13,422 nt of DNA. Source: Gammaproteobacteria bacterium (GTDB lineage Bacteria > Pseudomonadota > Gammaproteobacteria > Steroidobacterales > Steroidobacteraceae). The DNA lies in assembly GCA_005877705.1 (NCBI GenBank), contig VBNY01000033.1, forward strand, positions 4,769 to 18,190, given 5' to 3'. This document shows positions 7,062-13,422 of this stretch, in pieces. The stretch's first letter is position 1, and each line of letters begins with the position of its first letter. The notes under the pieces were generated by a model. The model was given only the letters and a program-made list of their open reading frames with translations. It was not told the DNA's origin and did no database searches. Made by a program: the position numbers and the translations under genes.

Positions 7062-9094
7062 GGCTTGCCTCCATCAGGTGGTGGGGGGGTCGGCGGCGGC
7101 GGGCCGGCCGGCGCCGGTGCGTTGGATCGCGGCGGCGACGCTTGCCGCTCGGCCGCCCTTTCCTTTTCCTCCGGTGAGACCGGGGCAGCCTGAGTGCCGG
7201 GCGGCGGCGGCGGGGGCAGCTTCGGCAGCTTCGGCGGCTCCACCCCGGGCAGCAGCGGCACCAGCTCACGCTGGTCGTAGCTGCGCTGCTGGTCCAACAT
7301 GAAGTTGTATTTCGACTCCGTCTCGAAGGCCGCCTGCGCCTGATCGCGCAGGATCTTCGGCCGGATGAAGATCATGAGGTTGGTCTTGTCCGAGCTGGCG
7401 CTGCGCGTCTTGAAGGCGAGCCCGATGAGGGGAATGCGGCCGAGGAATGGCACGCGCGATTCCTGGCGCTGGTTGGTGTCCGAGATCAGGCCGCCGAGCA
7501 CCACGACACCGCCGTCCTCGATGAGCACATTGGTGGTCACGGTGCGCTTGTTGGTAACCAGGTCCACCGCGCCCTGCGGCCGCTGGCCGATGCTCGAGCT
7601 CTCGATCGACAGCTTGAGCATCACCGAATTGCCTTCCGGCGAGATGGTCGGCGTCACTTTCAGGATGGTGCCCACTTCCTGGCGCTGAATGGTCTGGAAG
7701 GGATTGACCGGTCGTGTTGGTGAACTGGCCGGTCACGAACGGCACTTCGGTGGCCACCTTGAGCTCGGCTTCCTGGTTGTCCATCGTCACCGCCGATGGG
7801 GTGGCGATCACGTTCGTGTGGCCGTCGCCGCGAATGGCGCGCAGCGTCGCCGCGAAGTTCACGCCGCTGCCGGAAATGATCCTGCCGATGCCGATCGTCG
7901 TGCCGTCGAGCAGCGTCGAGGTCACGTTGGCAGGATTCTGCGCCGCCGTGGCCAGATCGACGATGCTCGTGCCGCCCACCGGGCTCACAAACGCGCCGGC
8001 CGGGACTTCGCCGCCCTTGGCAAATGCCGCCCAGTTGACGCCGAGCTCGGCGTTCCTGGTCACATCGACGTCGGCGATGATCGCCTCCACCAGCACCTGC
8101 GGGCGGCGGATGTCGAGCTTGTCGATGATGCTCATGATGGAGCGCATGATCTTGGGCGGCGCCGTGATGACCAGCGCGTTGTTGGTCGGATCCGCCCAGA
8201 TCAGCGCGTTCTTCTCCGCCTGCGCCTGCGGGGTGGCCTGCCCGCCGGCGGCGCCGCCGGGGGCCGCCTGCGCGATCCGGACTCGAGCGGCGTATCCAGA
8301 TGCGCCACCAGCGCGCGGATGCGCAGGCGCTGCGCCTGCTCGCCGCTGATCAACACGCTGTTGGAGCGTTCGTCGGCCACGACTTTGGTGGCGAGTCCGG
8401 CTTCCGCCGCGGCCTGCCCCTGATACAGGGAGTTGATCACGCGCACGATGTCGCCGGCCGCCGCGTTCTGCAGCGGGAAGATCTCCACGTCCTGATCCCC
8501 GACCTGGTCGATGCGCTGGATGATGCGCATCATGCGGTTCACGTTGCTGGCGCGGTCGGAGATGATCAGAATGTTGGAGGCAGGGTAGGCGGCCAGGTGC
8601 GCGTACGCCGGTTGCAGCGGCCGCAGGATCGGCACGAGCTGCGCCGCGGCGACGTTTCTGACGTCGATCACCTGCGTCACGATCTCATCGGAAGTCCTGC
8701 TCACGCGGTCAGGCAGATCGATCGAGGGGATCTGGCGGGCATTGGCATCCGGCATGATCTTCACGACATCCCCCGCCGGCACGGCAATGAAACCGTGCAC
8801 CTGCAGCATCGCGAGAAATGCCTCGTAAAAGGCGGGAGGCGACATCGGCGTCGAGGAGAACATCGTCACCTGCGCGCGCACGCGCGGGTCGAGGATGAAG
8901 TTCTTACCGGTCGCGGCGCTGACCGCCTCGGCGATCTGGGTGATGTCCGCGTCCTTGAAGTTCGGCGTGATGCGCTGCGTCTGTTGCGGGGGCGGCTGCG
9001 CCTGTTGCGCGGGCGGCGGCTGTTGCGCGGGTGCCAGCGCAGCAATCAGCGGCAACGCGAGCGCGCAGCCTGCGAAAAACCGAAAACCTCTCAC
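7058..9094 (-). pseudogene. gspD: Type II secretion outer-membrane secretin GspD, broken by two frameshifts
   Basis: Secretin forming the outer-membrane channel. It starts at a GTG (9094) behind GGGGGA, with a signal peptide MRGFRFFAGCALALPLIAAL. The N0 domain (ITPNFKDADITQIAEAVSAA), N1 (IVTQVIDVRNVAAAQLVPIL) and N2 (VEIFPLQNAAAGDIVRVINS) are intact up to HLDTPLESG. Near 8276-8281 the frame shifts: the first frame runs to an arginine-rich end at 8201, while the true protein resumes as IAQAAPGGAAGG...NALIWADPTNNALVIT and continues through the secretin core (ELGVNWAAF, NFAATLRAI, EVPFVTGQF). Near 7706-7709 it returns to the first frame (NPFQTIQRQEVGTILKVTP, VVVLGGLISDTNQRQESRVP) and ends in a proline-rich tail. 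About 20 residues of N3, of the NTQVVYLRYADAE type, are also absent at the first break. Without repair or sequencing error no full-length secretin is made. Confidence 0.85.
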
Positions 9095-9128
9095 TATTTA
9101 TTCCCCCGAAAGGGCCGCAGAGCCGGCT

Positions 9129-10115
9129 CTATTGTGTGCCGTCAGGCGGGTTGACGGGCTCCGCCGCCGGCGGCGGCGGTATCGCTTGCCCCTGCTCGCC
9201 GGGTGCCATGCCTTGCGGGCCGACCAGGGCTTCGGCTTCCTGCGCGACCTGGGCCAGGTTCAAATTGAGATCTTGCTGCTGCCCGTTGCGCATCACCGTG
9301 ACGTGCGCCTCGCTGGATGAGCCGAGCGTGCGGAAGATCTCCGGGCCCCGGCTTGGATCATCGAGCGGCGTGCCGTTGATCGCGATGACGAGATCGCCGG
9401 GGCGCAGGCCGAGGCGGGTGAAGGCCTGGCGGTTCCGCCCCGGGTAAACGCGGTAGCCGCGTTGTTTGCCATCTACGAGCACCGGCGTCGGCCGCATGAT
9501 GTCGGCGATGAGCCCCGGCTGGTCCGTCATGAGCCTGCGCACCCGCTCGAACGCGGGGTTCTCGGTGGTCTGCAGCGCAGCAGCCGAAGGCGGCGGTACG
9601 CCGGGGCTCAGCTGCCGCGGCAACGCCAAGGACTCCAGCCGACCGTCACGCTCGATCAGAACGCGCTCGCTGAACACCGAGTGGAGCTTTGCTCCACCGG
9701 GAACGTTTTCTCCCACGGCATACACTTTGGCACTTTGTGCGCTCTGTCCGAGGATCGCCAGCCCATTTTGCGGATCATCTGCGGCAATGATTCCCGTCAG
9801 CACCAGCGGCATGCTCGTTTGCGGCGCGTTCGCAGCGTCCTGGCCGGCGGAGGCCTCCATCCGGGCGGCTCCGAACAGATGGGTGCGGGTGATCGCCGCC
9901 ACATCGACCGGGCGTCGGTGCACGGCAGCCGACGGGCCCGGGCCCCCCGCCGTCGGGGAGCGTCCGGCGCCCGCCAGGTCGGTCACGATCACGGCCGCCT
10001 GCACGCCGAGAGCCAGCGCTAGCGTCCACGTGGCAATACGCGGCCCCTGCGTGAGCAGTAGCGTGCGCCACTTCTCGGGCGCCGGGAATCCCTCGAGCCA
10101 GGAGGCAGCGTTCAT
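9129..10115 (-). CDS. gspC: Type II secretion inner-membrane protein GspC
   Basis: Bitopic inner-membrane protein linking the GspE-F-L-M platform to the secretin. It has 328 residues from the ATG at 10115 (MNAASWLEGFPAPEKW); the frame extends upstream only to a TTG at 10211, which would add an unlikely tail. A short cytoplasmic N-terminus precedes one membrane segment (ATWTLALALGVQAAVIVTDL, about residues 30-49). The periplasmic homology region follows (ITRTHLFGAA, then MPLVLTGIIAADDPQNGLAI and AKVYAVGENVPGGAKLHSVF), and a C-terminal PDZ domain (YRVYPGRNRQAFTRLGLRPG, DLVIAINGTPLDDPS). The ribosome-binding site is weak. It is the first gene of the gsp cluster, with 34 bp to gspD, and a promoter candidate lies about 90 bp upstream. 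Confidence 0.92.
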   Translation of the reverse strand: MNAASWLEGFPAPEKWRTLLLTQGPRIATWTLALALGVQAAVIVTDLAGAGRSPTAGGPGPSAAVHRRPVDVAAITRTHLFGAARMEASAGQDAANAPQTSMPLVLTGIIAADDPQNGLAILGQSAQSAKVYAVGENVPGGAKLHSVFSERVLIERDGRLESLALPRQLSPGVPPPSAAALQTTENPAFERVRRLMTDQPGLIADIMRPTPVLVDGKQRGYRVYPGRNRQAFTRLGLRPGDLVIAINGTPLDDPSRGPEIFRTLGSSSEAHVTVMRNGQQQDLNLNLAQVAQEAEALVGPQGMAPGEQGQAIPPPPAAEPVNPPDGTQ

Positions 10116-10175
10116 TGGCTTGATAAGGTCATGTGGCCGCTGGCACACAGGCCAGAAACTAAGCGATAGACCGTG

Positions 10176-10194
10176 GTGCACCGACAGGGTGCAC
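10176..10194. promoter_or_regulatory. GTGCAC-N7-GTGCAC dyad in the gspC 5' region
   Basis: Two perfect GTGCAC palindromes separated by CGACAGG; also a direct repeat of GGTGCAC with a 13-bp period. It lies about 10-28 bases downstream of the predicted gspC transcription start, so it could be an operator or a leader hairpin. The function is inference. Confidence 0.35.
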
Positions 10195-10210
10195 GAGCGG
10201 TGCCCGCGCA

Positions 10211-10240
10211 ATCATACGGGTGCGTTGCTTGCGCTCTCAA
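10211..10240 (-). promoter_or_regulatory. Sigma70-type promoter candidate for gspC
   Basis: On the minus strand TTGAGA (10240-10235), an 18-base spacer, and TATGAT (10216-10211). Both hexamers are close to consensus. The start would fall near 10204, giving a leader of about 90 nt before the gspC ATG. It is the best promoter match in the clpS-gspC divergent gap. Confidence 0.5.
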
Positions 10241-10244
10241 GCAA
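10225..10244. promoter_or_regulatory. TTGCTTG-N6-CAAGCAA operator-like dyad
   Basis: A perfect 7-bp inverted repeat with a six-base spacer (CGCTCT), covering the -35 hexamer of the gspC promoter candidate. The size and symmetry suit a dimeric helix-turn-helix regulator. I cannot name the regulator. Confidence 0.4.
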
Positions 10245-10320
10245 TTGTTTCTGCTGGAGTAAGTTCCCACCATCATCACAGGCTTGTGTTGCCGTTTCGC
10301 GACCCATATAAAGAGACACC

Positions 10321-10641
10321 ATGCCCGATCCGCATCCCGCTCGTCCCGATACCGGCGTCGTTGTCGAAGAGGCGCGGCCGGAGGTCAAACAGCCGCCGCT
10401 GTACCAGGTCGTGCTGCTGAATGACGACTACACTCCTATGGAGTTTGTGGTCGACGTGCTGGAAAAGTTCTTCAGCCTGAACCGCCCCACCGCCACTCGC
10501 ATCATGCTAGAGGTCCACACAAAGGGTAAGGGCGTATGCGGGGTCTTCACATATGAGATCGCAGAAACTAAGGTGGCGCAGGTGACGACGTACGCGCGCG
10601 ATCACCAGCATCCGCTGATGTGCACATTGGAAGAAGCTTGA
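10321..10641 (+). CDS. clpS: ATP-dependent Clp protease adaptor ClpS
   Basis: Small cytoplasmic adaptor that binds N-terminal Leu, Phe, Tyr or Trp of N-degron substrates and hands them to ClpAP. It has 106 residues, the same as E. coli ClpS. After a flexible N-terminal 25 residues the conserved core VVLLNDDYTPMEFVVDVL appears, with N34, D35, D36 and M40, then M62, V65 and H66 in IMLEVHTKGKGVCGVF, at the same numbering as the E. coli N-degron pocket. The C-terminus HPLMCTLEEA is typical. ATG at 10321 follows AAAGAGA. clpA begins 21 bases downstream, so the two are probably one transcript. Confidence 0.98.
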   Translation: MPDPHPARPDTGVVVEEARPEVKQPPLYQVVLLNDDYTPMEFVVDVLEKFFSLNRPTATRIMLEVHTKGKGVCGVFTYEIAETKVAQVTTYARDHQHPLMCTLEEA

Positions 10642-10662
10642 CCTTCGAAAGGTTCTACGAAA

Positions 10663-12930
10663 GTGCTGTCCAACGAGCTTGAATACTGTCTCAACGATGC
10701 GTTCCACCAGGCGCGCGAGGCGCGTCACGAGTACCTGACGGTCGAGCACCTGCTGCTCGCGATCCTCGATACACCGAAGGTGCGCGAGGTGCTGCGCGCC
10801 TGCGGCGCGGATCTGGGCAAGCTCAAGCAGGAACTCAAGGAACACATCGATCGGTCCACGCCGCGGCTCGAGGAGGGCGAGGAACGCGAAGTGCAGCCTA
10901 CCCTGGGGTTCCAGCGCGTGCTGCAGCGGGCGGTGTTCCACGTGCAGTCGAGCGGCAAGAAGGAAGTCGGTGTGGGGAACGTCCTGGTCGCGATCTTCAG
11001 CGAGAAACAGAGCCATGCGGTTTTCCTGCTCAACCGCCAGCACGTGACCCGACTCGATGTGGTCAACTACATCTCGCACGGCCTGTCGAAGATTGCCGAG
11101 GAGAAGACCGACAAGGAGGACACGCAGCCCGACGCCGAGCGCGACCCCGAAGGCGGCAGCGCCCTCGAGAAGTACACGACCAACCTGAATCGCATGGCGC
11201 AGGACGGGCGCATCGACCCGTTGATCGGCAGAAAGCTCGAGGTCGAGCGCACCATCGAGATCCTGTGTCGCCGCCGCAAGAACAACCCGCTGTATGTCGG
11301 CGAGGCCGGCGTCGGCAAGACCGCGATTGCCGAAGGCCTGGCGCGGCTCATCGTCGAAGGCAAGGTGCCCGAGGTGCTGTCCGACTGCACGATCTACGCG
11401 CTCGACATGGGAGCGCTGATCGCAGGCACGAAGTACCGCGGCGATTTCGAGAAGCGTCTGAAGGGCGTCATCACGGAGCTGAAGAAGCAGCCGGGGGCGA
11501 TCCTGTTCATCGATGAGATCCATACGGTCATCGGTGCGGGAGCCGCCTCGGGCGGCGTGATGGATGCATCGAACCTCATCAAGCCCGTGCTCACCAACGG
11601 CGAGATCCGCTGCATCGGCTCCACTACCTATAACGAGTACCGCGGCATCTTCGAGAAGGATCACGCGCTCGCGCGGCGCTTCCAGAAGATCGACGTCGTC
11701 GAGCCCTCCGTGGCGGAGACGGTGGAGATCCTTCTCGGGCTCAAGCCGCGCTTCGAGGAGCACCACGGCATCACTTACGCCGAGGACGCGCTGAAAGCGG
11801 CCGCCGAGCTTGCCGCACGCCACATCAACGAGCGGCATTTACCCGACAAGGCCATCGATGTGGTCGATGAGGCAGGCGCGCGCCAACGCCTCAAGCCCAT
11901 TGCCGAACGCGAGCCCACCATCGAGGTGCGCCACATCGAGGATGTCGTCGCGCGCATGGCGCGGATTCCGGCGAAGAGCGTCTCGACGTCCGATCGCGAG
12001 GTCCTCAAGAATCTGGAGCGCAACCTGAAGCTGGTGATCTTCGGTCAGGACAAGGCGATCGAGGCGCTCGCCGCCGCCATCAAAATGGCGCGCTCGGGCC
12101 TGGGCGATCAACGCAAGCCCGTCGGCAGCTTCCTGTTTGCCGGCCCCACCGGCGTCGGCAAGACGGAAGTCACGCGCCAGCTCGCCATCGCCATGGGCGT
12201 GGAGTTCCTGCGCTTCGACATGTCCGAGTACATGGAGCGGCACACCGTCTCACGGCTGATCGGCGCGCCTCCCGGGTATGTTGGATTCGATCAGGGTGGG
12301 CTGCTCACCGAGGCGATCACCAAGCACCCGCACTGTGTGCTGCTGTTGGATGAGATCGAGAAGGCGCATCCGGATGTGTTCAACCTGCTGCTGCAGGTCA
12401 TGGACCACGGCACCCTCACCGACAACAACGGCCGCAAGGCCGACTTCCGTCACGTGATCATCGTCATGACGACCAATGCCGGGGCGCAGGAGATGGCTCG
12501 GCCCGCCATCGGCTTCACGCATGCGGACAACGCCAGCGACGGCATGGAGGCGATCCGGCGGATATTCACGCCGGAGTTCCGCAATCGCCTGGATGCGGTC
12601 ATCCAGTTTGCCGCGCTCGATCCTGTCACGATCGAGCGAGTGGTGGACAAGATGGTCGTCGAAGTGGAGATGCAGCTCGAGCAGAAGGGCGTCACGATCT
12701 CCCTCGATGACGCGGCGCGTCGTTGGATCGCGGAGAAGGGCTACGACCCGAGGATGGGCGCCCGACCGATGGCGCGGACCATTCAGGAGCACATCAAGCG
12801 GCCGCTCGCCGAAGAGCTGCTGTTCGGGCGGCTCGTGGGCGGCGGACATGTGCGAGTGTCGGTCGCGGAGGACGGCTCAAAACTCGAGCTGGAATGCACG
12901 CCGACGCAGCTGCCCGAAGTGACTGTTTGA
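10663..12930 (+). CDS. clpA: ATP-dependent Clp protease ATP-binding subunit ClpA
   Basis: AAA+ unfoldase that forms hexamers, recognises substrates directly or via ClpS and threads them into the ClpP peptidase. It has 755 residues (E. coli 758), starting at a GTG (MLSNELEYCLNDAFHQARE) with a CGAAAGG element upstream. The N-domain covers about 1-145. The first AAA module has Walker A GEAGVGKT (213-220) and Walker B ILFIDEIHTVIGAG; the second has GPTGVGKT (494-501), FDMSEYMERHTVSRLIGAPP and VLLLDEIEKAHPDVFN. The ClpP-docking IGF loop is present at 616-618 (AIGFTHADN), so it is ClpA, not ClpB or ClpC. No damage is seen. A 37-bp palindromic repeat starts at the base after its TGA. Confidence 0.98.
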   Translation: MLSNELEYCLNDAFHQAREARHEYLTVEHLLLAILDTPKVREVLRACGADLGKLKQELKEHIDRSTPRLEEGEEREVQPTLGFQRVLQRAVFHVQSSGKKEVGVGNVLVAIFSEKQSHAVFLLNRQHVTRLDVVNYISHGLSKIAEEKTDKEDTQPDAERDPEGGSALEKYTTNLNRMAQDGRIDPLIGRKLEVERTIEILCRRRKNNPLYVGEAGVGKTAIAEGLARLIVEGKVPEVLSDCTIYALDMGALIAGTKYRGDFEKRLKGVITELKKQPGAILFIDEIHTVIGAGAASGGVMDASNLIKPVLTNGEIRCIGSTTYNEYRGIFEKDHALARRFQKIDVVEPSVAETVEILLGLKPRFEEHHGITYAEDALKAAAELAARHINERHLPDKAIDVVDEAGARQRLKPIAEREPTIEVRHIEDVVARMARIPAKSVSTSDREVLKNLERNLKLVIFGQDKAIEALAAAIKMARSGLGDQRKPVGSFLFAGPTGVGKTEVTRQLAIAMGVEFLRFDMSEYMERHTVSRLIGAPPGYVGFDQGGLLTEAITKHPHCVLLLDEIEKAHPDVFNLLLQVMDHGTLTDNNGRKADFRHVIIVMTTNAGAQEMARPAIGFTHADNASDGMEAIRRIFTPEFRNRLDAVIQFAALDPVTIERVVDKMVVEVEMQLEQKGVTISLDDAARRWIAEKGYDPRMGARPMARTIQEHIKRPLAEELLFGRLVGGGHVRVSVAEDGSKLELECTPTQLPEVTV

Positions 12931-12967
12931 ATTGGCTGAAATGGGCCTGCGGCGCTTTCAGCAGCCA
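12931..12967 (+). repeat. 37-bp palindromic repeat, copy B, after clpA
   Basis: Reads ATTGGCTGAAA, TGGG, CCTGCGGCG and CTTTCAGCAGCCA, 34 of 37 bases identical to the copy after gspE. It begins at the base immediately after the clpA TGA, in the same orientation relative to the gene. The arms GGCTGAAA and TTTCAGCAGCC can pair; no T-tract follows. Confidence 0.75.
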
Positions 12968-13009
12968 GCGGCTCGCGAGTACGCCACGAGCGGCGGTGCT
13001 ATTTCTTAA

Positions 13010-13022
13010 CCGGGGTCCCCGG
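13010..13022. repeat. CCGGGG-T-CCCCGG palindrome
   Basis: A 13-bp GC palindrome in the 105-bp stretch (12968-13072) between copy B of the repeat and the break in infA. That stretch contains no gene I can recognise, and not the tRNA-Ser gene (serW) that lies between clpA and infA in E. coli. The palindrome may be part of a terminator for the convergent genes, but flanking T-runs are too short to be convincing. Confidence 0.3.
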
Positions 13023-13038
13023 AAAATCAAGCGTGTTG

Positions 13039-13071
13039 CTCGACAGGGAAAACCTGGCTCGGCGTGTCGAG
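13039..13071. repeat. Inverted repeat next to the infA break
   Basis: CTCGACA at 13039-13045 and TGTCGAG at 13065-13071 are perfect 7-bp inverted arms around a 19-base interior, which itself has CAGG-GAAAA-CCTG overlapping the first arm. The outer arm ends one base short of the point where infA homology stops (13073). It may be a hairpin or the edge of an inserted element. Confidence 0.35.
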
Positions 13072-13072
13072 G

Positions 13073-13147
13073 CTTCACGCGGAACGTCGTGTTGGGGAGC
13101 GTTTCGACCACCTCGCCCTCCATCTGGATCGCGTCTTCTTTAGACAT
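13073..13147 (-). pseudogene. infA: Translation initiation factor IF-1, N-terminal fragment only
   Basis: The ATG at 13147 with an AAAGGG ribosome-binding site opens a near-perfect IF-1 N-terminus: MSKEDAIQMEGEVVETLPN followed by TTFRVK. The normal protein of about 72 residues continues with LENGH...; here homology stops after codon 25 and the frame runs on as PRHAEPGFPCRATR..., unrelated to the IF-1 OB fold, to a stop at 12794 inside antisense clpA. The remaining about 47 codons are not found elsewhere in the window. IF-1 is an essential 30S-binding factor, so either a second intact infA exists or this is a deletion artefact. The position between clpA and aat matches E. coli. Confidence 0.85.
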
Positions 13148-13245
13148 ACAGCCCTTTGGACTTACGGGGCGCGAATTGGAGCATAAAGCTCGGCGGCATT
13201 GCAATTTACCGCGCGCGCCGCTCGTCGGCTGTCGGCTCGCCGCCT

Positions 13246-13422
13246 TCAGGGAATCGCGAGCGGAAGCGTCTCGAGGTCGACATGCTCGCGCAGCAGCGCC
13301 TGGAATTGCACCCGCGGGATCGCCCGGGCGCCGAGGCTCTGCAGGTGCCGCGAGGGCAGCTGGCAGTCGATGACGGCGATGCTGTTGCGTAGACACACCT
13401 GGACCAGCTGCGCCAGCGCCAC
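13246..13422 (-). CDS. aat: Leucyl/phenylalanyl-tRNA-protein transferase, C-terminal part
   Basis: The last 58 residues of Aat, cut by the window edge, so no start is visible. The protein transfers Leu or Phe from tRNA to N-terminal Lys or Arg, making N-degrons for ClpS-ClpAP. Recognised by ALAQLVQVCLRNSIAVIDCQ and SLGARAIPRVQFQALLR, which align with the family C-terminus (IDCQ...S.HL.SLGA..IPR). It ends LPLAIP. 98 bp separate it from infA, and its position beside infA and clpA is conserved in gammaproteobacteria. Confidence 0.92.
   Translation of the reverse strand: MALAQLVQVCLRNSIAVIDCQLPSRHLQSLGARAIPRVQFQALLREHVDLETLPLAIP

Noticed and set aside
7058..9094. Programmed frameshifting in gspD
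   Set aside because: No slippery heptamer with a downstream structure is evident, two opposite shifts would be needed, and a conserved N3 segment is missing at one of them.
10116..10211. Upstream extension of GspC to 10211
   Set aside because: The start would be TTG, the added 32 residues do not fit the family, and they would run through the dyad-rich promoter region.
10284..10312. Possible clpS promoter TTGTGT-N17-TATAAA
   Set aside because: The start would fall about two bases before the ATG and put the AAAGAGA ribosome-binding site outside the message; the -35 is only half consensus.
12968..13072. tRNA-Ser expected by synteny between clpA and infA
   Set aside because: No acceptor stem, GGTTCGAATCC-type T arm or anticodon arm could be assembled on either strand.
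1..13422. CRISPR arrays, insertion sequences, phage genes
   Set aside because: No spaced direct repeats, transposase or integrase frames were seen; the intein is the only mobile element supported.

Overview
The window is GC-rich, densely coded DNA from a proteobacterium, most likely a gammaproteobacterium. The order clpS-clpA followed by convergent infA-aat is the arrangement known from E. coli. A gspC-D-E-F cluster and an ImuB-associated type DnaE2 suggest a Xanthomonadales/Nevskiales/Steroidobacter-like lineage, but that placement is inference.

Layout. (1) 2-3766, plus strand: a 5'-truncated dnaE2 (error-prone DNA polymerase III alpha) interrupted by a complete 422-residue intein with a LAGLIDADG endonuclease at 1562-2827. 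(2) 3817-10115, minus strand: the type II secretion genes gspC, gspD, gspE and gspF, then a small acidic protein of unknown function. gspD/gspE and gspF/small gene each overlap by ATGA. gspD is broken by two frameshifts. A good sigma70-type promoter and two dyads lie upstream of gspC. (3) 10321-12930, plus strand: clpS and clpA, the N-degron adaptor and AAA+ unfoldase of ClpAP. (4) 13073-13422, minus strand: an infA fragment keeping only the first 25 codons of IF-1, and the C-terminal 58 residues of aat, the transferase that makes N-degrons recognised by ClpS.

How they work together. ClpS, ClpA and Aat form one N-degron degradation route. GspC, GspD, GspE and GspF are inner-membrane linker, outer-membrane secretin, cytoplasmic ATPase and platform protein of one secretion machine; its pseudopilin genes are not in the window. 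DnaE2 would depend on intein splicing to become active.

Three features stand out. The first is the intein in a DnaE2 polymerase, four residues from the position equivalent to the cyanobacterial split DnaE intein site. The second is a 37-bp palindromic repeat present twice (34/37 identical), in each case directly after a stop codon and in the same orientation relative to the gene (gspE and clpA). The third is loss of conserved coding sequence in three otherwise well-conserved genes: about 22 residues from the dnaE2 core, about 20 residues plus frameshifts in gspD, and about two thirds of infA. These losses are either genuine decay or systematic assembly error, and raw reads would decide.
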